Assembly: GCF_003171675.1 (NCBI RefSeq)
Contig: NZ_QFZQ01000005.1
Coordinates: 434,001 to 498,000 of the forward strand
DNA from: Reichenbachiella versicolor
GTDB lineage: Bacteria; Bacteroidota; Bacteroidia; Cytophagales; Cyclobacteriaceae
Direction of reading: 5' to 3'
Length of the DNA stretch: 64,000 bases
Numbering within the stretch: position 1 is the stretch's first letter; each line of letters starts with the position of its first letter. The position numbers and the translations under genes were made by a program. Positions 36,641-44,147 of this stretch are shown here, one piece after another. Below the pieces are notes generated by a model. The model searched no databases and was not told the origin of the DNA. It saw only the letters and a program-made list of their open reading frames with translations.

Positions 36641-37312
36641 TTAAGCTTCTGTATTTGCTTCGGCGATTGCATCTGCTATCTTCTTTTTAGCAGTTTTACT
36701 CGTTGTTATATTCCAATAGGGATCACTGAGCTCAAAGAACTTATTATTGTATTGTGTAAGCATAATTTTCACTGCATAGTTTAGTCGATTAACAGCGTCT
36801 TTTTGATAGTCGATTCTATTGCATGGATGAAACAGAAAGAACTCTACAATGGGAAATGTCTTACGTCTCAATTCTCCTAACACCTTAGCTATATCATGAA
36901 CTTGACTTCCCTCACCTATTTCTACAAGTTTATCAATTGCTTCTTGACAAAACTTTGAAACCCCTTGAAGTAAAACAAAAAATGGCCACGATTTTAATCC
37001 TTCCTTTTGTGAAAACTCTGCTTCAAACTCTTCACAAAAGACTTTTAAAATGTTGAGCTGTGGAATACAAAGCTGCGGATTTGCATAAACATTTGGCTGC
37101 CAAAGGATCTCACGAAAAGTAAAAATTGAAGGAAGCAACTCAGTATCATAGTAATCAGAGTTTTTCAAACTCTCAATATCCGAAGTCTTTAGGTCCTTTA
37201 CAATAATCTCTCCTACTACCAGTTCATAACTCCACTGAACTCCTTTACTTCCGGCATAAGGTTCTGGAGCCATCTCCATAAATTCCCATATTTCATTTAA
37301 ATCGAGTTTCAT
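36641..37312 (-). CDS. Hypothetical protein (223 aa)
   Basis: I chose the ATG at 37312 (MKLDLNEIWEF) over a GTG 18 bp upstream. The product is 223 residues, cytoplasmic, rich in aromatic and charged residues and predicted helical (FFVLLQGVSKFCQEAIDKLV). I do not recognise the family and see no catalytic motif. It begins 42 bp after the lipid-kinase stop on the same strand, which itself is 14 bp after the DUF3078 gene, so the three probably form one transcript. Function unknown; membrane-lipid context is the only clue. Confidence 0.75.
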   Translation of the reverse strand: MKLDLNEIWEFMEMAPEPYAGSKGVQWSYELVVGEIIVKDLKTSDIESLKNSDYYDTELLPSIFTFREILWQPNVYANPQLCIPQLNILKVFCEEFEAEFSQKEGLKSWPFFVLLQGVSKFCQEAIDKLVEIGEGSQVHDIAKVLGELRRKTFPIVEFFLFHPCNRIDYQKDAVNRLNYAVKIMLTQYNNKFFELSDPYWNITTSKTAKKKIADAIAEANTEA

Positions 37313-37354
37313 TGTTCGCTCAATATACACCTAAACCCCGATTTTGAAGAAATA

Positions 37355-38233
37355 TCAACAAACCATCTGTAAAGATTGGGGGTTAACTTTTATCTCATAA
37401 TGATTTTGACAGCTGAAAGGCTCTCCATCCACCTGAGCGACTGTATTCTCATTTGATTTTATCACTACTTCATCTATAGAGATAGTCTCTGTAAATCGTG
37501 ACTTATGAATTGTACCATTAAAAAGCCTGACACCTATTGATATTGCAGCCCAAAACGGAAACGGTTTTAACACTACTAGTTCAAGCTTCCCATCAGCAAT
37601 ATCGGCATTAGGAGCAATATGAGCATTATTGCCGAACTGAGTGGAATTAGCAGCTGTAATTAGCAACCCAATTACTTCCTGAGACAAGTCTTTATACTTT
37701 ATATGATATGTCGCAGGCTTGTAATTTAGGTACTCTTTTAAAGTAAGCTGAATATAAGATAAAAACCCTCGCTTATGATGATTATCAAATGCGTACGCAA
37801 CTTGGGCATCAAACCCGACTCCAGCTACACATAAAAACAACTTATCATTGAATCGACCTGTATCAATCTTTTTTAGAGATAGATTGTTAATAACGCCAAT
37901 CGCCTGAATTGGGTCTTTAGGTATTTTAAAATAATTGGCAAATCCATTCCCAGAACCTCTTGGAATAACCGCCAGAGCAGTTTTAGAGCCTACAAGACCT
38001 CTTGCCACTTCATTGATAGTACCATCACCACCAACCGCTACTACGACGGTAAAATTGTCTATAACTGCTTCTCTACTCCATATTTCAGCATCACCTTGCT
38101 GTTGGGTTCTCTTCAGAGACCAATCAAATTGATCAAGATCAAGATGATACGGAATAATATCCTCCAACTTGACCTTGATATTGTGACCAGAAACTGGATT
38201 TACAATAAAAAGTATCTTCTTTTTATTTGACAC
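37355..38233 (-). CDS. Diacylglycerol/lipid kinase (DAGK catalytic family)
   Basis: A 292-residue lipid kinase of the YegS/DgkB type. The N-terminus has KILFIVNPVSGHN, and GGDGTINEV at residues 68-76 is the ATP-binding core shared with NAD and sphingosine kinases. PRGSGNGFA near residue 93 and AGVGFDAQV near residue 136 complete the signature, and a beta-rich C-terminal domain ends with VAQVDGEPFSC. These enzymes phosphorylate diacylglycerol or related lipids to recycle them. The gene lies 14 bp after DUF3078 and upstream of a hypothetical gene. Family confident; exact lipid unknown. Confidence 0.94.
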   Translation of the reverse strand: MSNKKKILFIVNPVSGHNIKVKLEDIIPYHLDLDQFDWSLKRTQQQGDAEIWSREAVIDNFTVVVAVGGDGTINEVARGLVGSKTALAVIPRGSGNGFANYFKIPKDPIQAIGVINNLSLKKIDTGRFNDKLFLCVAGVGFDAQVAYAFDNHHKRGFLSYIQLTLKEYLNYKPATYHIKYKDLSQEVIGLLITAANSTQFGNNAHIAPNADIADGKLELVVLKPFPFWAAISIGVRLFNGTIHKSRFTETISIDEVVIKSNENTVAQVDGEPFSCQNHYEIKVNPQSLQMVC

Positions 38234-38247
38234 TTTTAGATCCGAAA

Positions 38248-39147
38248 TTATCCTCTTTGTCCTCCAAATTTATAAGAAATGCCCAGTCCAAGAATATTCT
38301 TGAATTGTACTCTTTCTTCTTGAACTACGTTCCCTTGTTCATCAGTCACATCGAATTTGATATCATAATCATAAATCAACTGATTGTAAAGGTTGGCTGT
38401 CAAAAAGCTATTGATCTTCATTACTAAAGTATTTTCCCAGTTGACATCGATCTTATCTGGATTCTCAACATAATTAGAGAATAGAACAAGATTGGATGTA
38501 AACGTAGTATTCTCAAATATCTCTTTGTTGAAATTGGCTGCAAATGTACCCCCGAATTCACCTCGAAACATTTTACCTTCATCTACTCCGAAAGCTCCAC
38601 GATCTGCAAGGGTTTGGTCATTTACGAAAGTCATTTTACTAGAAACCAGACCAAATTTAAACGAAAGGAAACTAAAAGGTTTGTAATCAAGACCAATGGA
38701 AGTTAAAAGATATGCTGGTGCCGCAAATTTCGAAATCACAGAATCTGGATTATCTGTAGAAAACCCATCAGTAAACTGGGTTCTAAAATCTAGTAGCGCA
38801 CTAAAAAACCATTTATCATTTTGTGGTGAAAGTTGAGCCCCGTAGTTTGACACTAATACTATTTTATCCTCAGTTTTTCTTGTACCTTGTCCTTCTTCTT
38901 TTAGAAGTCCATATCCTAAATCGAGGCTATTATTCCAGTAAACCCGACTCTTAGCATAATCTGCTAGTAAAAACATCACGCCAGTACCAGATACAGAACT
39001 TGTACCTCCTGCCGACCAGTTTGAGAGAGTTGATTGGTTAAAATTAATTCCAATATTACCCCCAGTATTCCAGTAGGTAGTATCTGTTTGTGCGTAGACG
39101 GTGGAAACGCTAATTAATAAAGTTAAGATTAAAGGTATTGTTCTCAT
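38248..39147 (-). CDS. DUF3078 outer-membrane-type protein
   Basis: A 299-residue exported protein starting MRTIPLIL at 39147; the frame runs back to a TTG at 39168, which lies in a perfect -7 box. The signal peptide ends near VYAQT (residue 20). The rest is made of amphipathic strands typical of the DUF3078 family (WNTGGNIGINFNQSTLSNWSAGG) and ends LGISYKFGGQRG, consistent with an outer-membrane barrel. The function is unknown. It heads the DUF3078-lipid kinase-hypothetical operon. Confidence 0.88.
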   Translation of the reverse strand: MRTIPLILTLLISVSTVYAQTDTTYWNTGGNIGINFNQSTLSNWSAGGTSSVSGTGVMFLLADYAKSRVYWNNSLDLGYGLLKEEGQGTRKTEDKIVLVSNYGAQLSPQNDKWFFSALLDFRTQFTDGFSTDNPDSVISKFAAPAYLLTSIGLDYKPFSFLSFKFGLVSSKMTFVNDQTLADRGAFGVDEGKMFRGEFGGTFAANFNKEIFENTTFTSNLVLFSNYVENPDKIDVNWENTLVMKINSFLTANLYNQLIYDYDIKFDVTDEQGNVVQEERVQFKNILGLGISYKFGGQRG

Positions 39148-39165
39148 AGTTAAGGGATTTTGATG

Positions 39166-39173
39166 CAAAGCTA
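39166..39173 (-). promoter_or_regulatory. -7 box of the DUF3078 operon
   Basis: On the minus strand TAGCTTTG is a perfect TAnnTTTG box 18 bp before the ATG at 39147. It also forms the loop of a dyad, AGGGATTT/AAATCCCT, that spans 39153-39182 and may terminate the upstream acyl-CoA ligase transcript. Confidence 0.6.
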
Positions 39174-39208
39174 TAAATCCCTACTTCACTTTATAAGTTA
39201 TTTACTAC

Positions 39209-40894
39209 TTAATCGTATGAATTATCTTTCAAATCGTTTTCTTTTAAAATCCTCCTTAAAATCTTACCGACATTTGATTTTGGTAACTCATCAACAAATT
39301 CAATATACTTAGCGCATTTATAGGCTGTCAAATGTTCCTTAGCATATGATCTCAGTTCCTCTTCGGTCAATGAATCATCTTTCTTGACTATAAAGGCCTT
39401 CACAGCTTCAGTTGTTTTAGAATTAGGTACTCCTATTACTCCAGCTTCAAATACTTTAGGGTGCTTCATGAGAGCTTCCTCCACTTCGTTTGGATAAACG
39501 TTGAACCCAGATACTAGAATCATTTCTTTCTTCCTATCAACAATACTCGGAAAACCATCTTCTGTCATCGTAGCGATATCTCCTGTTTTGAACCAATCAC
39601 CTTCCATGACTAATGCGGTTTCCGCATCATTATTCCAGTAGCCTTTCATAACCTGAGGCCCTCTAGCCCAAAGCTCTCCCGGCTCTCCATATGGAACTTC
39701 ATTGCCTTCATCATCCATAATTTTGACTTCTGTACTAGATACAGGCAACCCAATAGTACCTATTCTGTCATGTCCATCAACTGGATTAATACATAAGACT
39801 GGAGATGTTTCTGTTAACCCATACCCCTCAACCAATACGGATCCAGTAATAGAGTTCCACTTTTCAACAACGGCTCGTTGCAAGGCCATACCTCCACCAA
39901 AAGCCATTTTTAGATTACTAAAATCTACTTTCTGAAAGTCTGGATGATTTAACATTCCGTTGAAAAGAGTATTTACTCCAGTAATTACGGTGAACTTAAG
40001 ATTTTTTATCTCTTTGAGATATCCTTTCATATCTCTAGGATTAGTGATCAAAACATTTTTGGCACCTAGTTTAAACATCGTCAGGCAATTACTGGTCAAA
40101 GCAAAGACGTGATATAGTGGCAATGCCGTGACTACTATCTCTTCTCTATCTACTAATAGTGTTCGAAGCCATGCACAAACCTGTTCTAGATTTGCAACGA
40201 GATTTCTATGAGTCAGCATTGCTCCTTTAGAAACACCAGTAGTACCACCTGTATATTGAAGAAAAGCAATATCATCCGAAGATATTTCTACCCGAGTAAA
40301 CAAATTCTTCTTTCCCTCGGACAATGCATAGTTGAAAGTATTAGCTAAAGGTAATGAGTAAGGCGGTACCATTTTCTTGACCTTTTTCACAACAAAATTG
40401 GTAATGACTTTCTTCAAACCTCCTAGTAAATCACCTATTTCAGTAGTAATAATCGTTTCAACTGAAGTCTCATGTAGGATTTCTTGAAGGTTATGTGCAA
40501 AATTGGTTAAAATGATAATCGCTTTAGCTCCACTATCATTGAGCTGATGTTTCATTTCATCAGGAGTATAGAGAGGATTTACATTTACTACTACCAAGCC
40601 ACTTTTCAAAGCAGCAAACATTGCTACAGGATATTGAATTAAGTTCGGAAGTTGAATAGCAATTCTATCCCCTTTTTTTAAATCCGTGCAGTTCTGAAAA
40701 TAAGCCGCAAGCTGTCGAGACATCTCTCCTATTTCACTGTAAGTGTAACACTTACCCATATTTTGCATACATGGTCTATCAGCAAACTCCGAAAAACCAA
40801 ATTCTAGCAGGTCTGCAAGTGATGAATAATGATCAGGATCTATCTGGTGTGGAACACCTTTAGAATAGCTTTGATGCCATGGGTAATTACTCAT
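39209..40894 (-). CDS. Long-chain fatty acid-CoA ligase (FadD-like)
   Basis: A 561-residue AMP-forming acyl-CoA ligase. The P-loop-like motif LQYTGGTTGVSKGAMLTH lies near residue 210, the A5 motif VEGYGLTETSP near residue 356, and the A8/A10 signatures WFKTGDIATM and ILRRILKEN are towards the C-terminus with the catalytic lysine. It activates fatty acids with ATP and CoA. It has a 59-residue N-terminal extension characteristic of FadD proteins. A perfect dyad, TTGTAC-N6-GTACAA, lies 90 bp upstream. The gene is separate from the tRNA-like unit by a terminator. Confident. Confidence 0.95.
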   Translation of the reverse strand: MSNYPWHQSYSKGVPHQIDPDHYSSLADLLEFGFSEFADRPCMQNMGKCYTYSEIGEMSRQLAAYFQNCTDLKKGDRIAIQLPNLIQYPVAMFAALKSGLVVVNVNPLYTPDEMKHQLNDSGAKAIIILTNFAHNLQEILHETSVETIITTEIGDLLGGLKKVITNFVVKKVKKMVPPYSLPLANTFNYALSEGKKNLFTRVEISSDDIAFLQYTGGTTGVSKGAMLTHRNLVANLEQVCAWLRTLLVDREEIVVTALPLYHVFALTSNCLTMFKLGAKNVLITNPRDMKGYLKEIKNLKFTVITGVNTLFNGMLNHPDFQKVDFSNLKMAFGGGMALQRAVVEKWNSITGSVLVEGYGLTETSPVLCINPVDGHDRIGTIGLPVSSTEVKIMDDEGNEVPYGEPGELWARGPQVMKGYWNNDAETALVMEGDWFKTGDIATMTEDGFPSIVDRKKEMILVSGFNVYPNEVEEALMKHPKVFEAGVIGVPNSKTTEAVKAFIVKKDDSLTEEELRSYAKEHLTAYKCAKYIEFVDELPKSNVGKILRRILKENDLKDNSYD

Positions 40895-40983
40895 TTGGGT
40901 CGTCTTATCTTAATTAAAAAAGTAATGTACTTATAAATATGCCTAATGATGAGCGATAATCAAATCCGAACTTGACTAAAAAA

Positions 40984-41001
40984 TTGTACAAAAGTGTACA
41001 A
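40984..41001. promoter_or_regulatory. Dyad upstream of the acyl-CoA ligase gene
   Basis: TTGTAC and GTACAA form a perfect 6-bp inverted repeat with a 6-bp spacer. It lies 90 bp before the ligase ATG and directly beyond the tRNA-like terminator, so it is most likely an operator for the ligase. The arrangement suits a TetR- or GntR-type regulator; which one is not known. Confidence 0.45.
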
Positions 41002-41009
41002 AGCAAAAA

Positions 41010-41029
41010 AGTCTGGCGCAAACCAGACT
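41010..41029 (-). terminator. Terminator of the tRNA-like unit
   Basis: On the minus strand AGTCTGG pairs with CCAGACT over a 6-nt loop and is followed by TTTTTT. It lies 35 bp past the third tRNA-like copy and ends that transcript. Confidence 0.93.
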
Positions 41030-41063
41030 CTTTCATTAAACAACATTAACCCAAAAATGATTG

Positions 41064-41172
41064 CTGTAGGAGAAGGATTCGAACCTCCACGAGGCGGTTA
41101 GACACAAAGTTTTATCCCTTTCCCTCACCCTCGAGACAGGAGGGCATGGCTGCCAAGTTTCATCACCCTACA
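41064..41172 (-). ncRNA. tRNA-like RNA copy 1 (class II, anticodon GUC)
   Basis: Last of three copies on the minus strand. TGTAGGG (positions 1-7) pairs with TCCTACA (66-72), and G73 follows. The T arm is GGAGG-TTCGAAT-CCTTC, the D stem ATG/CAT and the anticodon stem CCCTC/GAGGG around the loop CTGTCTC (anticodon GTC). Between the anticodon and T stems lie 39 nt instead of the usual 4-24. Within them GAGG pairs with CCTC around a conserved GGGATAA...CTAAC. A C before position 1 could pair with G73. A 6-nt linker and a 7-bp hairpin precede it. It could be a tRNA of aberrant shape or a structural RNA mimicking one. Length 109 nt. Confidence 0.72.
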
Positions 41173-41178
41173 GTGTAT

Positions 41179-41197
41179 GATTACTCTTCAAGTAATT
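41179..41197 (-). ncRNA. 5' hairpin of tRNA-like copy 1
   Basis: ATTACT pairs with AGTAAT across CTTCA on the plus strand, extended by a G-T pair to 7 bp. The stem ends 6 nt before the first base of the tRNA-like fold, the same distance as in the other two copies. Confidence 0.6.
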
Positions 41198-41211
41198 AAG
41201 AATTTCAAAAG

Positions 41212-41327
41212 CTGTAGGAGAAGGATTCGAACCTCCACGAAGCAGTTAGCTACATCCAAAAATGTGTTTATCCCTTATCTTCACCCTCGAGACAGGAGGG
41301 CACGGCTGCCTATTTCATCACCCTACA
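41212..41327 (-). ncRNA. tRNA-like RNA copy 2 (class II, anticodon GUC)
   Basis: The same fold as copy 1, 116 nt. The acceptor, T arm, anticodon stem and loop are identical in sequence. The D stem is ATG/CGT, with a G-T pair in place of A-T. In the variable region the short stem is GAAG/CTTC where copy 1 has GAGG/CCTC, a compensatory change; inside it a further ACAT/ATGT hairpin replaces the different loop of copy 1, while GGGATAA and CTAAC are kept. This pattern indicates selection on RNA structure rather than recent duplication alone. Confidence 0.72.
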
Positions 41328-41333
41328 GTGTAC

Positions 41334-41352
41334 GATCACTCTTTCAGTGATC
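41334..41352 (-). ncRNA. 5' hairpin of tRNA-like copy 2
   Basis: GATCACT pairs perfectly with AGTGATC across a 5-nt loop. It ends 6 nt before copy 2. Compared with the hairpin of copy 1, a T-A pair is replaced by C-G, so pairing is kept while sequence changes. Confidence 0.65.
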
Positions 41353-41367
41353 CAATATTTCAAAAAG

Positions 41368-41486
41368 CTGTAGGAGAAGGATTCGAACCTCCACGAAGCA
41401 GTTAGCCACTCTAAATGAAGAGCGTTTATCCCGTTGTCCTCACCCTCGAGACAGGAGGGTATGGCTGCCTATTTCATCACCCTACA
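41368..41486 (-). ncRNA. tRNA-like RNA copy 3 (class II, anticodon GUC)
   Basis: First copy in the transcript, 119 nt. Acceptor, T arm, anticodon loop CTGTCTC and anticodon stem are as in the others. The base before the anticodon stem is A (copies 1 and 2 have G). The variable region is the longest (49 nt): a GAGG/CTTC stem with one G-T pair, then GGGATAA, a hairpin GCTCT/AGAGT with a 6-nt loop, then CTAAC. The apical hairpin differs in sequence from copy 2, yet both pair. Aspartyl-tRNA synthetase identity bases G34, U35, C36, C38, G73 and G2-C71 are present in all three; G10 is A. Confidence 0.72.
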
Positions 41487-41492
41487 GTATAT

Positions 41493-41510
41493 AAAAGAAC
41501 TTTTTCTTTT
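41493..41510 (-). ncRNA. 5' hairpin of tRNA-like copy 3
   Basis: AAAAGAA pairs perfectly with TTCTTTT across a 4-nt loop and ends 6 nt before copy 3, matching the other two copies in stem length and spacing but not in sequence. Confidence 0.6.
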
Positions 41511-41523
41511 GCTTTTGTGATGA

Positions 41524-41531
41524 CAAAGGTA
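41524..41531 (-). promoter_or_regulatory. -7 box of the tRNA-like unit
   Basis: On the minus strand TACCTTTG is a perfect TAnnTTTG box. Transcription would begin near 41518, just before the first hairpin, and end at the terminator at 41010-41029, giving a primary transcript of about 510 nt. Confidence 0.6.
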
Positions 41532-41641
41532 AGGCAATCGCTCGGATTATTAAAAATATTTCATTAAAATAGAGTAATAATTAGACCTCATCTAACAAAT
41601 ATTATATTCCATTGAGTATTTCATAAAAACTGCTATAAAAC

Positions 41642-42118
41642 ATGTCTAAAAATTACGAAATTGATGAGATCGACTTAAAAATTCTTTCCCACCTTATGGA
41701 AGACGCTAAAACTCCTTACACTGAGATTGCTAAGAAAGTGTTCGTTTCAGGAGGAACTGTTCACGTTAGAATGAAAAAATTAGAAGAGATGGGAGTAGTG
41801 TTAGGAACTACGCTACAGCTAGACTACACTAAGCTAGGCTTTGATGTTACTTGTTTCTTAGGAATATATTTAGAGAAGAGTTCATTATATGACAAAGTGG
41901 TAAAGGAACTTAATCAAATACCCGAAATCGTAAAAGTTCACTACACTACTGGTAACTACAATATATTTATTAAGATTCATTGTAGAGATACGAATCATCT
42001 TAGAGAGGTCCTTCATGATAAAATTCAGATGGTAGAAGGTATCGACCGTACTGAAACCATTATATCCTTAGATGAAAGCCTAAGTAGACCGATAACCTTG
42101 ATAGATGACAATAAATAG
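41642..42118 (+). CDS. Lrp/AsnC-family transcriptional regulator
   Basis: A 158-residue regulator. The N-terminal helix-turn-helix (DEIDLKILSHLMEDAKTPYT and EIAKKVFVSGGTVHVRMKKL) is followed by a C-terminal ligand-sensing domain (about residues 70-145) of the RAM/AsnC type. Family members bind DNA as dimers or octamers and respond to amino acids. The long divergence from the tRNA-like unit (about 110 bp) suggests its own promoter. The next gene is pyrH, with its own promoter, so it seems monocistronic. The target genes are not evident. Confidence 0.94.
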   Translation: MSKNYEIDEIDLKILSHLMEDAKTPYTEIAKKVFVSGGTVHVRMKKLEEMGVVLGTTLQLDYTKLGFDVTCFLGIYLEKSSLYDKVVKELNQIPEIVKVHYTTGNYNIFIKIHCRDTNHLREVLHDKIQMVEGIDRTETIISLDESLSRPITLIDDNK

Positions 42119-42142
42119 TTAAGAGCATTTTCAAAATTGTAA

Positions 42143-42172
42143 TTGATGAATTCAAAGAGGGGTCTATATTTG
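42143..42172 (+). promoter_or_regulatory. Promoter of pyrH-frr
   Basis: TTG at 42143-42145, 19 bp, then TATATTTG at 42165-42172: both elements of the Bacteroidota promoter are at normal spacing. The box ends 30 bp before the pyrH ATG. Confidence 0.75.
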
Positions 42173-42202
42173 TAAAATTTTTTTTAGTTACAATCCCAGA
42201 AA

Positions 42203-42907
42203 ATGAAATACAAAAGAATACTCCTTAAGCTAAGCGGCGAAGCTTTGATGGGTGAAAATCAGTACGGCATAGATGCTGCTAGACTGGATCAATACGTACA
42301 AGACATCCAAAAGGTACAAGAAACAGGTGTAGAAATAGCCATCGTAATAGGTGGTGGAAACATCTTTAGAGGAGTAGATGCCGAAAAATCTGGAATTGAC
42401 AGAGTTCAAGGCGATTATATGGGTATGTTAGCCACTGTAATTAATGCCATGGCTCTACAATCTGCTCTAGAAAAGGCGGGACTATATACCAGACTTATGT
42501 CAGGTATCAAAATCGAAGAAGTCTGTGAGCCATTTATCAAGAGAAGAGCTGTTCGACACTTAGAAAAAGGGAGAATAGTAATTTTTGGGGCAGGTATCGG
42601 AAATCCATACTTTACTACAGATTCTACCGCTAGCTTAAGAGCTATTGAGATTGAGGCTGACGTAGTTTTAAAAGGAACTAGAGTTGACGGAGTATATACA
42701 GCTGACCCCGAAAAAGATCCTACAGCCACTAAATTCTCTAATATTTCATTCCAAGAAGCTTATGAAAAAGGTCTGAAAGTAATGGATATGACTGCATTTA
42801 CATTATGTCAAGAAAACAAACTACCGATTGTAGTATTTGATATGAATAAGAAAGGCAACTTGGAGAGTATTGTATCTGGTGCAGAGGTTGGTACATTGAT
42901 CAACTGA
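42203..42907 (+). CDS. pyrH: UMP kinase
   Basis: A 234-residue bacterial-type UMP kinase of the amino-acid kinase fold, which makes UDP from UMP and ATP. The phosphate-binding start [14 protein letters not shown], the GGGNIFRG loop near residue 50, [14 protein letters not shown] near residue 130 and [13 protein letters not shown] near residue 160 match the family along its whole length. frr begins 48 bp downstream, an order conserved across most bacteria. Promoter with both elements lies upstream. Highly confident. Confidence 0.98.
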   Translation: MKYKRILLKLSGEALMGENQYGIDAARLDQYVQDIQKVQETGVEIAIVIGGGNIFRGVDAEKSGIDRVQGDYMGMLATVINAMALQSALEKAGLYTRLMSGIKIEEVCEPFIKRRAVRHLEKGRIVIFGAGIGNPYFTTDSTASLRAIEIEADVVLKGTRVDGVYTADPEKDPTATKFSNISFQEAYEKGLKVMDMTAFTLCQENKLPIVVFDMNKKGNLESIVSGAEVGTLIN

Positions 42908-42955
42908 ACCTAAATTCACGGAAATATTTTAGAAGTAAGAAAACAGCAATAAACC

Positions 42956-43516
42956 ATGGAAGAAATAGAATTGTTTTTGGAAGAGGCGAAAGAGCTGATG
43001 GACAAATCAGTTTCTCATACTCAGCAAGAACTTAATAAAATCAGAGCTGGTAAAGCGATGCCAAACATGCTGGATGGGCTCATGGTTGACTATTATGGTA
43101 GTCCAACTCCGATTCAGCAAGTATCTTCAATCACTACTCCAGACGCTAGAACACTTTCAGTAAAACCATGGGAAAAAAACATGATTGCTGAAATTGAGAA
43201 AGCTATTATCAATAGCGATCTAGGTCTGAATCCTCAAAATGATGGAGAGCAAATCAGAATCAATATTCCTGCACTGACTGAAGAAAGAAGAAAAGACTTG
43301 GTAAAACAGGCTAAATCTGAAGGAGAAAATGGAAAAGTTTCTGTTAGAAATGTAAGAAAAGACACTAACGACTCTTTGAAAAAATTAAAAGGAGACGGTG
43401 TATCTGAAGACGCTATCAAAGGTGCTGAGGAGGATGTTCAAAAATTAACTGACGCACATGTCGCTAAAATTGATCAATTGCTAGTCGAGAAAGAAAAGGA
43501 CATTATGACGATTTAA
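42956..43516 (+). CDS. frr: Ribosome recycling factor
   Basis: A 186-residue ribosome recycling factor of normal length. It has KIRAGKAMPNMLDGLMVDYYG near the N-terminal third and the long helical bundle (IPALTEERRKDLVKQAKSEG then VRNVRKDTNDSLKKLK) that mimics a tRNA and, with EF-G, splits the post-termination ribosome. It follows pyrH and is ended by a terminator at 43538-43566. Highly confident. Confidence 0.98.
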   Translation: MEEIELFLEEAKELMDKSVSHTQQELNKIRAGKAMPNMLDGLMVDYYGSPTPIQQVSSITTPDARTLSVKPWEKNMIAEIEKAIINSDLGLNPQNDGEQIRINIPALTEERRKDLVKQAKSEGENGKVSVRNVRKDTNDSLKKLKGDGVSEDAIKGAEEDVQKLTDAHVAKIDQLLVEKEKDIMTI

Positions 43517-43537
43517 TCTCTTTTTATAAATAACCTG

Positions 43538-43566
43538 AACGGCCCGAAGTTTTACTTTGGGCTGTT
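43538..43566 (+). terminator. Terminator after frr (also nadD end)
   Basis: AACGGCCCGAAG (43538-43549) pairs with CTTTGGGCTGTT (43555-43566) with two mismatches or wobbles and a T-rich end. It lies 22 bp past frr and 6 bp before the convergent nadD stop. Confidence 0.85.
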
Positions 43567-43571
43567 TTGTT

Positions 43572-44144
43572 TTACACAAATAGCTTTCTACTGAGAATTA
43601 GTTCCTCGACTTCTTTTGGAACTAAATATCTAATAGAATAACCAGACCTAATTCTATCTCTGATGAAGGTAGCTGAAATTTGCATCTGAGGAGCATCTAT
43701 AAACTTGACAGTATCTGGACATTCAAAAGAAGGAGTTTTAGCACTTGGTCTCGGGTATACCAACAGTTCATATTGCTTCAATATTTCTTTATAGTTTTTC
43801 CACTTATGAAAGTGAGTTAAATTGTCTCCTCCTATAATCAACTTAAAATCGTACGATCTGAATTTGTCACTTAATACTGTCAAAGTATCAATAGTATAGC
43901 TTGGCTTGGAAATATGAAATTCAACATCACTTACTTTAAACCTAGGATTATCAAAAGTAGCGGCTTGTACCATGTCAAACCGTTCAAATTCATGAAGTAA
44001 ATTGGTATTCTTTTTAAATGGATTTTGTGGAGAAACAACAAACCACAATTCATCAATGTTACCAGATTCTAGCATTGTCTGAGCTATAATCATATGTCCC
44101 ACATGGATGGGATTGAAAGAACCAAAAAACAATCCTACTTTCAT
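43572..44144 (-). CDS. nadD: Nicotinate-nucleotide adenylyltransferase
   Basis: A 190-residue adenylyltransferase that makes deamido-NAD from nicotinate mononucleotide and ATP. The nucleotide-binding motif GSFNPIHVGH is at residues 8-17, and ISATFIRDRIRSG near residue 155 is the second signature. It is 3 bp downstream of gmk on the same strand and belongs to the run sigma factor, anti-sigma, gmk, nadD. The length is normal. Confident. Confidence 0.96.
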   Translation of the reverse strand: MKVGLFFGSFNPIHVGHMIIAQTMLESGNIDELWFVVSPQNPFKKNTNLLHEFERFDMVQAATFDNPRFKVSDVEFHISKPSYTIDTLTVLSDKFRSYDFKLIIGGDNLTHFHKWKNYKEILKQYELLVYPRPSAKTPSFECPDTVKFIDAPQMQISATFIRDRIRSGYSIRYLVPKEVEELILSRKLFV

Positions 44145-44147
44145 CTG

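Noticed and set aside
40895-40983. -7 box for the acyl-CoA ligase
   Set aside because: Only near matches (for example TACTTTTT) are present, so no promoter is called despite the dyad upstream.
41064-41486. tRNAs on the plus strand
   Set aside because: TTCGAA in the T loop is a palindrome and reads on both strands, but only the minus strand gives a D arm, an anticodon arm with U33 and a 3' discriminator in order; the -7 box and terminator are also on the minus strand.
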